Source: Sporodiniella umbellata
Lineage: Eukaryota > Mucoromycota > Mucoromycetes > Mucorales > Rhizopodaceae
Length of the DNA stretch: 64,000 bases
Direction: 5' to 3'
NCBI GenBank assembly: GCA_025677835.1
Contig: JAIXMR010000110.1
Coordinates: 1 to 64,000 of the forward strand
Shown one piece after another: positions 48,646 to 58,922 of the stretch; position 1 is the first letter of the stretch; every line of letters begins with the position of its first letter. Below the pieces are notes generated by a model. The model was not told the origin of the DNA. It saw only the letters and a program-made list of their open reading frames with translations, and ran no database searches. Made by a program: the position numbers and the translations under genes.

Positions 48646-50016
48646 TTAGAACGGTATTTTATTATAGCATTTAATGATTTGACGTTTAGAGTGACTACAA
48701 AAGCTATAAAGATCACTGATGAGTACATCATTACAGGCATCGCCAATCCTACAAGATAAATTTTCTTCACTCATAAGCCGATCACGCTTCATTTCCCCTT
48801 TAACTATTGCCCAAAATTGTTCAATGGGGTTCAATTCAGGCGAATAAGGAGGTAGATACATGACTTTGTAGCCTTTACTTTCAATTTTCCGTAACATCGG
48901 CTTGGATTTATGAATAGAAGCATTATCCATAACGATGTAACTTCCCTTAAAAGTTCCATCAAGATCCATTACATTAAGAAGCTCGTTCTGTTGTATACAG
49001 GCTCTAGTCCAGGCTGTTACTGCATTGTGATATCAAGCACAGTCAATACTTGATAAAATGAGCAGTAGTCGTACCTTTTGGTGTTGGCTTATTATCGACA
49101 GGATCGTCGTCAATTTCTGGATCCTCTGTACTAATCTCAGTTGCGGTTCTCTTCTTTCCATTATTAGCTTTTCTCTTTTTTTTTTAGCAGCCTGTGTTTC
49201 TTTTCTTGGTGGAGGTTTTCTTATGACAACGTGAACAACGCTAGACGAGTGAATAGCCCCGATAATGGTATGAGATTGCGCTCTAGTTTTTGGTTGTTTT
49301 ACTATAGCAGAGCTGCCACTTTTTGATCTAGCCCAATTAATTCTCATATTAATATCAAACCCGGCTTCATCAACGAAAATACAATTTTTTGTAAAATCCA
49401 GATCAGAATCTTTCCATTCCATAAACCACTCGAATCTCGTCTGTAGGTTTCCCACTGAGTTTCTGACTTCAGGTTCAAACATCGGTTTTTTCATAGTGAT
49501 GAGCATTGTGTTTCGTAAATGGTTATTAAGTTGCGACCTTGATATAGTAAAGTCTTCAAATCACTCAGTCAAACTATTTGTTATGTCGTCTGAATATAAC
49601 TGGGGGTCATTATCAAGCAGCTCCTTTATATACTTGTTATGCTCGGTTGTAAATGAGCTTTTCGGACCATTGTTTTGTTCAGACTTTTTATACGCAACCT
49701 CTTCTGTCCCTTCGTAATACTTCCACCATCTTAACGCAGCGCGGTAATTAATATTTAAGTCTCTTGCAACCTTGGCCACTAGTCCACGCTCTTGAGGATT
49801 TTCGAGCATACGGTCTATAAATGTTTCTCTGGTCAAGTCGCTGTAATTGTTGTATAACTTCACTGATGGCTTCAACTTACTAGGTTTCGACTGCTTTTTA
49901 ACTGAGAACTCTTCAGCAATTTTTTCGGGGCGCTTAACGCTCAAGTAAGTTTGTCGGCTAATAATTGTTTCAAGAACTATGTTGGGATCATCGACACGTG
50001 TTAAAACATCCTCCAT
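48646..50016 (-). pseudogene. DD34E transposase, right copy, inactivated by the same lesions
   Basis: Every translated block is identical to the left copy, including the TGA (complement at 49561-49563), the A10-run frame change near 49185 and the third break near 49035. The two copies therefore share their inactivating changes. Confidence 0.85.
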
Positions 50017-50465
50017 CGGATCGTAAACTTTTTCTCCTTCTTCATTAAAAATGTTTTCCTGTCCATCTTCATAAAAAAAAAATATTCATCATTATGTTAT
50101 ATTTTTATTAGGAAGAGAGAGGGACAAAAACAGGTGCAATCTTCCCGTCAATTTTAGTTAGCTGGTTCCGACAATTGTTTTAACCAAAGTGGACAAAAAC
50201 AATTTAAACTCATGACACTTATTTTTGACTTTCCGACATTTATATTTGTCTTTCCGCCATTTATTTTTGAGAAAACGCCAAATTCCATAGGTTTGACTAT
50301 AGAGTTTCGAATATAGAGCTTCGAGACATTGTTTTCAGGCTAACGCTATTGACTTTTTGAATGCGGACATTTAATATTTTCGAGGAACAAAATTTACCAC
50401 TCTCATTGCAGAAATAATTTCAACTTTCATAATTTACTTCTTTATAGATCACTTACTTGGACTCA

Positions 50466-53400
50466 ATGACAAAACTCGAAAACCGTCTAGAAGCTTTGCG
50501 CTCTAACGTTATGGACCATGGGGGTGTAGAAGAGAAAGTGGAAGGTATTTGCCGAACCCGACAAAAGTGTTCCTATATTCCTATTTACTCTTCTTTTGTA
50601 CAGTAAACCAAAGACATCTTATCGACAAAATACTAGCAAGATATTCTGCAGAATATGTACTTTATAGAGAGCTCATGCAAAATGCAGGTTAGAAAGTTCA
50701 TTACTTTCAATTTATTGAGAGTGGAAAGCTAAGATGTTTATAGACGACGCTTCATCAAGCGCAGTACACATTAGCTTCCATACCAGCTCACCTGATCACA
50801 ACAAAGCACCAAACATGTCATCCAAATGTAACAAAATCATTTTCAAAAACAATGGCATGGCCTTTCGAAATGAAGACTGGGTTCGATTGAAACGAATTGC
50901 CGAAGGAAATCCAGGTATAGACAGTTGCAGGATTTATTCACAGATAGGAACTCTAAATAGCTGATAGACGAGCAGAAAATTGGTGCATTTGGTGTAGGTT
51001 TCTATTCACTTTTTTCAGTATGCGAAAACCCATTGTAAGTATTTCTGCTTCTTTCCCTTATCTGACAATGTTTTACACAGTGTCTTTTCTGGGTCGCAAT
51101 GTATGGCTTTTTATTTTAAAGGGGATCAACTGTTTGCAAAAAGAGCAGATGTGCCTGAAGAAGATAGCTGGACATCATTTTTGATGGATCTTCGAGAACC
51201 CATGGAGATGCCGCCTTTCGATCATTTTTGTCAGTTTTTGACGACTAGTTTGGGCTTTACAACAAACCTGAAAGAAGTCACCGTCTCTTTTGATAACCAA
51301 ACAATCTTTACGATAAAGAAAAAGGTAGCTGAACCAAGGGCAATGAAAATAGATGCTCGGCAGATGTTTTTGACTACGCCACAGAGGATGTTCACAGTGT
51401 CAGGATCAGACACAAGACAGATTCAGCTGGACTCTGAAAAATACACACCCCCTAGCTTGTTCCATCCTCTTACCAACTTCTTGGGCGGAAAAAAAGAAAC
51501 ATCAAACTTGCCGGTGGAAAAGGCAAGTATCTTTTTGAGAGTAGTAACGGCTTCTTTACAGGTCAGCGTCAGTCGAGACTATGAGAAGGAGATGGAGCGT
51601 GCCACAAAAAAGAAGCCACCAAAAACCACCAAGTTCCAACTTGTCTATACCAGAAAAGAAGAGCTAGATGCATCGGAAAACAGCCATGCCATCTTTAAAA
51701 ATTTGATCCCATTCCCAAACCAAGGATGCATCTTTATTGGATTCCCAACGCATCAGACCACCGGATGTTCATGCCATATGGCCTCTAGGTTTATACCCAC
51801 TGTTGAAAGAGAGAGTATTGATTTTGTGGACAGATATATCAGTATATGGAACAAGGAGCTTTTAGCTGTTGGAGGTTTGCTTTCCCGGCTTGTATATAAT
51901 GATGAAATGGAGCAAATTTCCCGTCTGTATCAAGAGATAGTAGGCATAGAAACTCATGTGGACAAAACAGACTCTGAAGGAACAGACGGGGCAAGGATCA
52001 TGCTAGAAAAAAGGGCTGCGCATGCTCTGAGATCGTTTTCTTTTCAAAACTCCACTCCAAGTTCAGTTGTGAGTAAAATACATGAAGAGTGGTTTTTTAA
52101 ATCTTGCAAACTACCTTTGAACATAATTACGTCGCACGGAGTACAACCCATTAATATCACTCGAACAGTGCCTGATCATCTCAGTTTAAGTGGTCATGGA
52201 GTTACACAGCTATTAAACCGATTTATAAAGACAATACCTACAGTTCCTTCTAGCGTTTATCAAGAATGCAAAGAAAACCTGGCAAAGCTTACTACCTATG
52301 GGCTCTTACAGCCTCTAGGTCTCAGTGATGTAATCAAAGAATTGGAGGCACGTTCGTTACAGCCTGACGAAATGGTAGCCTGCATGAAGTGGTGGGTGGA
52401 GTGTAATGTTGGAAACACAGCTATTCCTTCGTCCACACGAAACAGTCTTAACGACAGTACACGCCTACAGTTTCTTGGATCAGCTGTAATGGATTGTGGG
52501 GAAGACAGGGGCCTTTTACAACTATCTAGAACAAACTATTGGCAGAACCCCAAGATCATACCCCTTGATATGAGTGTTCCGCCCAATACCATGCCCTTCT
52601 CAATTTCTAAAAACTTTACATTCCAAGAGCTTACTTCTTACTTTGGAAACATGACAGAGCTTACTGTTTTTCAATGGGCTCACTATATGTATGAAGATAA
52701 GCCCGAACTGCAAAAATCTCCAGAACAAGCCGAACGCGTTTTGGGTATTATTTCTAAAAACTTTTCAAACTTATCATCTAAATCCGAAAATGAACTTGTT
52801 TCTATGCTTAAGCCAAAGTCTTGTATACCAACGCGTTTTGGCATGAAAATGCCTGAGGAGGCTTACTTTTTGAATGTGAATTTGTTTGACGATTTGCCCA
52901 CTATTCACTTTAGTAATGCTAGGGTTGTAAGCGACTCGTTTTTAGTGGCGCTAGGCGTTCGAAAGGTAAAGTGTAGATTTTTTTTTTTTGATTCTTTGAT
53001 ATTCTCTTATATTTTCCATTAGCATGTGGAACTGCAAATTGTTTTTGATCGTCTCATATCGGATGGTAGCTGGTCACATATCGATCTGATAAAGTATTTG
53101 ACATCTGTTCAATCTACTCTAAGTGATACAGAAACGCGCAGACTTCGAGGAACGGCTATTTTTACAAAAGAAGGCGAGGCGCCTCGTATAATAGACATTG
53201 GCCCTCCTCAACCCAAAGACGCAGAGCCTGTAAAAGTAGAAAAGCGTCAAAGGAAAGTTTACAAACGCTACAAAGCAGCCGAGCTCTTTAGTCCTAGCGA
53301 TATTTCTAAAGGCTTACAGCTACCCATTATCAGCTGGAGTTCTCGATGGAAGTCGTCCAGCGATGAAGGCAAGTTTTTAATAGAGAAACTGGGTCTGAAT

Positions 53401-55984
53401 GTTATACCTCCTTTGGAAACTCTACTTCTTATGGCTGCACCTGATCAAGAACAAACATCTGAGAGAAAAAAGATTCGAATGACAGCCTTGTCATACTTTA
53501 TCGAAAACTTTAAGGATTATAAAAACAAATACAATCCAGAGAGCCTTGATATTAAATTTCTGCCCTGTTCGGATGGAAAAAGTTATGCATCGCCTCGTGA
53601 ATGTTTCTCACATAGCGATGGGCAACTTCTTGGCTTCAAGATACTTCATCCTGATTTAATACATGCACGCGATAAACTTGGTGTACGCGAAAGCCCAACA
53701 GCAGAAAAACTCCTCAATGCTTTTGTACAAAACATTTCTGGAGATGTAACGATTGCCCAGAAACGATTCGAGTACATGGCAGGTCGTATGGGAAGCTTTT
53801 CAAGGTCGCATTGGCAGCAGCTAAGTCAAACTGCCTTTATTCCTATTCAAAAAAAAGACACCACGTCTCTTCAAACGCCTTCTAATTGCTACTTTGAGTC
53901 TGAAGATTCAGCTAGCTTTCATAAAGAACTCTTTCTTTTTGTCAATTTTGGTACGCTCGCCAACTCTTTTTTGCGTACATGTGGTGTAAAGGACGAGCCC
54001 AATACTGTTGAATTAGCTTCAATGATTGTCAAAGACCCTCAACGCTTTTGGGATCTTAGCAGTGGTGGCGAACGATATTTGGGAGCTCTTCGACAAATCG
54101 CAGGTCAATTTTATTTACTTCGATCCCACCGAAAGCTACTCAACGATATGAAGGCAACTCCTTTTTTGGTAGGTATCAAACGTGTAGCACTGTCTGATCA
54201 AGAACAAAGACCACAAGAGAGTGCTCCGAGTACTACAGAAACAGAGGAAGGCGACGAAGGGGAGTTTGTTCAGTATAGATTGACAAAAGCGTCAGATGTG
54301 TTTATTATTGATGATACTATGGGCCACCAGATATTTGCCCCTCTATCTGCACCCATGGAACCCTTATTGGAAGATTTTTATCGACAACTAGGAAGCCAGA
54401 TGCTTTCTAGGTAAGATAAAGAATACTATACAAAAAGCTCTTAAACATTCTTTTTTTTTTTTTTTTTTTTGTGGGGAATGTAGCCAAATCAAAGAGACTT
54501 ATTCTTATTCAAACCGTATGGGTGTCACTGAACGAACCAGGGCCATTACAGAAATGGTTTTTGAACGTACGCCTATCATTTTATACCAAATGATGAACGA
54601 CAACCCTCAGCGGCGTAAAGAGCTTCTACATGACGATCAATACCTCAAACAGCATCTCAAGGTGACCCAGGTGCAAGAACTCAAGATCAACCGTCAGTTC
54701 AAATACACAAATGAAAAAAACGTACAACCTACCACAGCCTGTGCTGATCGGGTTGACTTTGGTATCTTTGTGTCGACCGCCAAAGAGATTGACTATTACG
54801 ATATAGCTAATGCTCTTTGTGTGTTGTTATTTTCTCGGGTTCAGTTTAACGATGCGATTGTAGTGGAACGCTACCTGACGGTGAGTCTTTTGAACCTGCG
54901 CCGTAAGGGTGTTCCAGTAGATCGTATTTTAAATATCCGTAAACATGTTACCAGTACACCTCATACGCCTAGTACACCCACCGCTCAGTCCCCACCCACG
55001 ATGCCTCGCGCTCTTCCTCCAGCAGAACTGGACAAATATACACGGCAAGTTCAAGAAGTATTTGGAGACTGCCAAGAAGGCTATATCCGACAGCTATTAG
55101 CCCAGCAATATGAGAACCATGTACAGAACGTGATTGACCGTCTGTTACAAGAACCATACCCAAAAAAGACACAGGAGATCGAAAGCAAGGTGGCGGTGGA
55201 TGAAGCGGAAAGAGCAAAGAAGAAAAAGATGGAAACCCACAGCCCTGGTCCTGTCTCGCCGCCCAAATCGTCTGGTCTTATGAATCGCCTCTGGTCTTCG
55301 TGGAAGCAGCCACAGCCTATGCCAGCGCCGGTGCCCACTTCTCCTGAGCTAGCTCCCGCTCCACCGGTTGAGAAGCCCAAGCTGCCCAAGTCAGAAGGTA
55401 CGATCACGCCCAACTATACAGCCAACGTACGTCAAAACCTGAAACGAGCCATTCATTCCTGCCGCCCTTATGCCGGCCAGGATGTGTTTACACCCCCACG
55501 TATTAACCAGGTGACTGAATCTCGACAATACTGTGATTCAACACCAGGACAGAACTTGAGCTACGTAGGCAATGTGCTGGGAATAGAGTTCTATGTGCAT
55601 CGTACAGTGAATTCAGAAGACGTACTTGAGCAGTACGGTCAAGCAATGTCGCGTTTTACAAGTATTTTGAGCGAATTAGCCAAGGTATTTGGACTTCGTC
55701 TGGCTACTATACAGTTGTTTTACGATAAGGAAGGACCGACGATTGCTTTCAATCTCAGCGGTAGCTTATTTATGAATCTTAGATACTATTTGGCTCTACA
55801 TGAACAAGTAGAACGAAAAGAGGCCATGATTTATTGGTTTATGACTATATGCCACGAATTGGCTCATAATTTTGTAGCCGATCACAGCTCTGAACATGAG
55901 TTTTATATGTCTTCATTTGCAGAAAACTATCTCGAACCTTTTATGAATGCTATCTATACTTTGCCTCCAGAAGCAGCTAAATAA
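50466..55984 (+). CDS. Large sacsin-like GHKL ATPase protein with CUE-like and HELAH motifs (DUF3684 type)
   Basis: Fungal multi-domain protein of roughly 1,750 residues with the start at ATG 50466 and introns near 50545, 50690, 50915, 51035, 52965 and 54415. The N-terminal GHKL/HSP90-type ATPase part shows the N box YRELMQNADDA, the G1-like FKNNGMAFRNEDW and the G2 loop KIGAFGVGFYSLFSV. The long middle part matches the fungal DUF3684 architecture. A CUE-like ubiquitin-binding segment lies near 55030-55150 (VQEVFGDCQEGYIRQLLAQQ), followed by a Pro-rich linker. The C-terminal domain carries CHELAHNFVADHSSEHEFYMSSFAE, i.e. HExxH plus a downstream acidic site typical of zincin metallopeptidases. 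A chaperone-protease role is inferred. The gene begins 165 bases from the transposon end. Confidence 0.8.
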
Positions 55985-56087
55985 AGTACCTCGTAGCCAA
56001 TGTTTTCTTTTTGGACGTGTTTTGCGTTCACAACGTGATGGAGTAGCAAGAACAGCGTGTTTCAAGTGGTTTTATTATGACCTTCAA

Positions 56088-56121
<34 letters not shown>

Positions 56122-56159
56122 AAAAAACAAACTCAGGGTGCATGTCCTAGAGGCTGCTG
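55985..56159. other. Convergent spacer with (AT)n microsatellite
   Basis: Short spacer between the 3' ends of the ATPase gene and NUDT21. A perfect (TA)n tract of about 27 bases sits at 56091-56118. Confidence 0.8.
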
Positions 56160-56995
56160 TCATTTTTTATAGACAAACTGATATCTACTGAGTAAATGAG
56201 CGATCGTGGACAGTTGAGCGCCATAACGAGCCGAGTTGTCATAGAGTTCAAACAGAGGTACAGCTAGCAGTTTCATATTTTTAGGTACCGACAGGACCTC
56301 TAAAGAAAATCAAAAGAGTTTGAGCAAAGAATCGAAAGAGACCAGACTTACTATGTGGAGGTAGGTGAACGATGTAGAGTGACTTTTTTTCTTTGGGATG
56401 TGTCACATGGGCCGGAATGTAAGGATACTACAGAGTCAAGTAAGACACAGTCAAGTCATCCTTCTTACTTACCATATAATTCTCATAGCCAGGTCGCCAC
56501 CAAGTTGATAAGCACTCACCTATCGACCAGTCTGTATTACTGTTCCATTCGATAGGATCCTCTGGTCCCAGCCTTTTGTTCATAATCTCTTTTAGTCCTT
56601 CCGCCTCATCTATTCCAGGCTCTAGGTAATGACCGGGTCTTTGGGAAACATTAGTACTGTTTTTGTTTGGTTTGGGCTATACAATTTGAAGAAAGAATTG
56701 GCAATCTGCAACATCAATACGTGGGGATGGTTATGCTGATGAACGACAAGTACTGCTTCGACAGATCGTCGCATGCCTTGCTGATTGTAATCTGTTTCTA
56801 AGCGTCGAAGGCGAGCTGAAACAGAGGGGTCCTCCTCAGGCTGCGGTTCTTTGGTAGATAATGTGTAGTTTTCTACAGGCGAATTTATGTTATCTAAAGG
56901 CTTGTTTGTATTTTTCTTTACCTAAAGGATATCTATTGTAAACAGATAAATAAATAATATTTTTTTTATGTTACCTACAAAACTGCTTCAGGCAT
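56160..56995 (-). CDS. NUDT21: Cleavage factor Im 25-kDa subunit (CFIm25, Nudix fold)
   Basis: Pre-mRNA 3'-end processing factor that binds UGUA sites and steers poly(A) site choice. Start ATG 56995, stop at 56160. Splicing gives MPEAVLYPLENYTLSTKEPQ, then DPSVSARLRRLETDYNQQGM with RRSVEAVLVVHQHNHPHVL, FFKLPGHYLEPGIDEAEGLK, LSTWWRPGYENY, YPYIPAHVTHPKEKK and PLFELYDNSARYG. Each block aligns to human CFIm25 in order. As in the human protein, the Nudix box lacks the catalytic Glu pair, so it binds RNA rather than hydrolysing it. At least five introns, all 43-65 nt. The human N-terminal extension is absent. Confidence 0.88.
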
Positions 56996-58501
56996 AGTCA
57001 GGCACTGTTGTTTTATCAACTGTTAATTACAATGCAAAAAATGGAAAAAAAGGAGATGACCTGAATGACGCCTTTACTTTTTTTTTGTCTTCCAATTCAC
57101 TGTGCTGTAGGAATTTCAATCTCTTTTTTTTTTTTTTTTTTGCTCAAGGCACTCTAGTTTTTCATTTATGGATTTGACAGCGGATTTTTCATTTTCAGAA
57201 GACCTCCCCCGGAGATAAGATTGACAACGCTTTTGAAAAAAAAAAAAAAAGGCCTGTTTAGATTATATTTTTTTTCTAAAAAAAGCCCGTAAACAGGGTT
57301 TATATAACATCTATGTAGATCGTTTTTTTTTAACAGCGGTTAATAGCTAGTAATAAAATCGACACTAAAGATTGGCCTAAACCAAACTGAGGTTCAAGTG
57401 ATTGCCTTTGCGCTGGCGAGTTGACAAATGAGTTAATCTAGATTTGTCTGACGTAATAAAAAAAGGGTTTGAACTCTGTTTAAAAGAGGGGTGATTTTAA
57501 AGCGATGTACAAGTAAAGCTTAAAGTAGTTTGAAAACAGCAAGCTGTCTATGGCCCTGTCTGGCATTATAAACCCGAGAGTACTTTGCAAAGATGAAGAT
57601 AGTCAGGATTATGATTAGTGTTTGATGATTTATTATATCCCCAGAGTAGGAGATTTGCTTGAGGTATTTTAATAGTCTTTGTTCCAAACAGCTTGGATAA
57701 ACCAATTCATCTTTCCTGGCAAACATAATCCTGAGCCAGAAGACACCTCATGTGTCTTCCAACGCCTGGTGATACACTAGTAAATAGACTATCAGTTTTA
57801 GTCGCTTTTCTTTTACTGTTCCTTAGTCTGGAATCGCTATAACCTGCGCACTAGCTTCAATTGTTACCAAGCCGATCTTATGCCAGGCTGGTGTAGTTGA
57901 AAAACGAGAGCTATGGCCATTGCTCAACGGTTGGTCTATGTGCAAACTATGGGGAAAATAAAAAAGCTATCAGCTCAATGACCCTGTTACGTCTTTCAGG
58001 AAACGAGGACATCGAACAGCAGGAAAATCGCTTTGTTTACAATGCTATAGCTTCATGATTAGGCTAGCTGGTTCGTGCTTAGACTCAGTTCATGTACTGA
58101 AACCATTTCTGCAGCCAGATTATTAAAGAAGACTTTTGACTCTCTTTCGAATAGCCTTGCTTGCTGATCCATACTTTGAGATTCTACCGAGCTACCGTTC
58201 GTTTCTTGTTATTGTTAAAAAAGAGCAGTTAAACCTGCTGTGCTTTTAAGAAGCCCTGGTTAGATTCTTATCAGCTTTTGATAGGTGATAATCACCTTTT
58301 ACGAATTTGAAGGGGTCATGAGGTAGTCACGTGGATCGAACACTAAACCAAAAAGAAAACAAGCCTTGTCAAGACTTTTAAATTCCTATTGGTCAAAAAT
58401 AACTGCATGAAAAAAAAGAAACAAATCCTATAAATACCAACGTTGTTTTTTTCGATTTTTTTTTTAAAAAAAATACAACTCTTATTGCTTGGTTTATTAT
58501 C
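56996..58501. other. Intergenic; NUDT21 leader region and unassigned DNA
   Basis: Directly upstream of NUDT21 (minus strand) lie T/A runs of 16-18 bases and a TATATAA box near 57300-57307. On the minus strand a 30-codon open stretch at about 57150-57230 reads RCQSYLRGRSSENEK, could be a leader exon, and is not called. A small perfect palindrome lies at 57739-57760. The rest to 58500 is unremarkable. Confidence 0.4.
58429..58436 (+). promoter_or_regulatory. TATA box with upstream CCAAT before the 67-residue frame
   Basis: TATAAATA at 58429, 66 bases before ATG 58502, with an inverted CCAAT (ATTGG) at 58388-58392. The pair looks like a real core promoter. Confidence 0.45.
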
Positions 58502-58705
58502 ATGGTTTATGTTAGCCGATTTCAAGAACACTTTGGTGCATGTGCATTGAAAGACTTGGGAGCGTTCTTTCGACAGTCCAAAGCAGCCAATCGAGCCTTG
58601 GCTCTGAACGGCCAGTGCACCTTGAAGCGACAACGGCATGTCAAGAAAAGGAAGCCATCGGAAAACAAGGCTTGCAGCGTCAGTTCGTGGCGGCAAAGAA
58701 ACTGA
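58502..58705 (+). CDS. Candidate small basic protein, 67 residues
   Basis: ATG 58502 opens a frame to TGA at 58703, rich in Lys/Arg (RQRHVKKRKPSENK). Base composition is clearly GC-richer than the flanks, like coding DNA in this window. A second frame (from 58540) stays open over the same stretch and could join through a GTGTAAG donor at about 58711 and TTTTAG at 58758 to an early TAA. Which frame is used is unclear. TATA and CCAAT boxes precede it and an AATAAA signal follows at about 58772. No family recognised; it might be a short regulatory or non-coding transcript. Confidence 0.35.
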   Translation: MVYVSRFQEHFGACALKDLGAFFRQSKAANRALALNGQCTLKRQRHVKKRKPSENKACSVSSWRQRN

Positions 58706-58922
58706 AAGGTGTAAGAAGCATGTTTGTGTTGACCACATCGTTTTCTTTTCCCTTTTAGATGTAAATTGTAAATAAAGACCACTCAAACCATGACTGTGAA
58801 CGTATTTTCAGAAAAAAGAAAAGAATAGTTTTATTTATAGAATATATATGTATTATAAAGAGAGAAGATGATATAGTAGGGATTATCTATTCAATAAATT
58901 CCTTGGTGGGTTTTGTTTCTTT

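Larger units (their letters stand above)
44836..50299. mobile_element. Palindromic composite Tc1/mariner-like (DD34E) element, 5,464 bp, flanked by TA
   Basis: The outer ends are CAGTCAAACC at 44836 and its complement (last base changed) ending at 50299, each flanked by TA (44834-44835 and 50300-50301), the usual Tc1/mariner target duplication. Positions x on the left and y on the right satisfy x+y=95135 at every landmark compared, so the arms have no relative insertions or deletions. Left-arm genes run rightward and right-arm genes leftward: transposase, GTCGTA repeats, companion gene. The arms meet a non-palindromic centre at 46920-48215. It can be read as two elements fused tail to tail, or as one fold-back unit mobilised as a whole. 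The outer TA pair favours insertion as one unit. Confidence 0.85.
48216..50299 (-). repeat. Right arm of the long inverted repeat, 2,084 bp
   Basis: Complement of 44836-46919. It includes the same GTCGTA repeat, transposase frames and subterminal repeats at mirrored positions. Confidence 0.88.

Noticed and set aside
57140..57235. Minus-strand open stretch RCQSYLRGRSSENEK after a T run and AG
   Set aside because: Could be an exon, but it runs into an A18 tract and stops, no start or partner exon was found, and it lies in the NUDT21 leader region.
57739..57760. GAAGACAC/GTGTCTTC palindrome with 5-base loop
   Set aside because: An 8-bp stem is not rare at this scale; no tRNA-like or terminator context.
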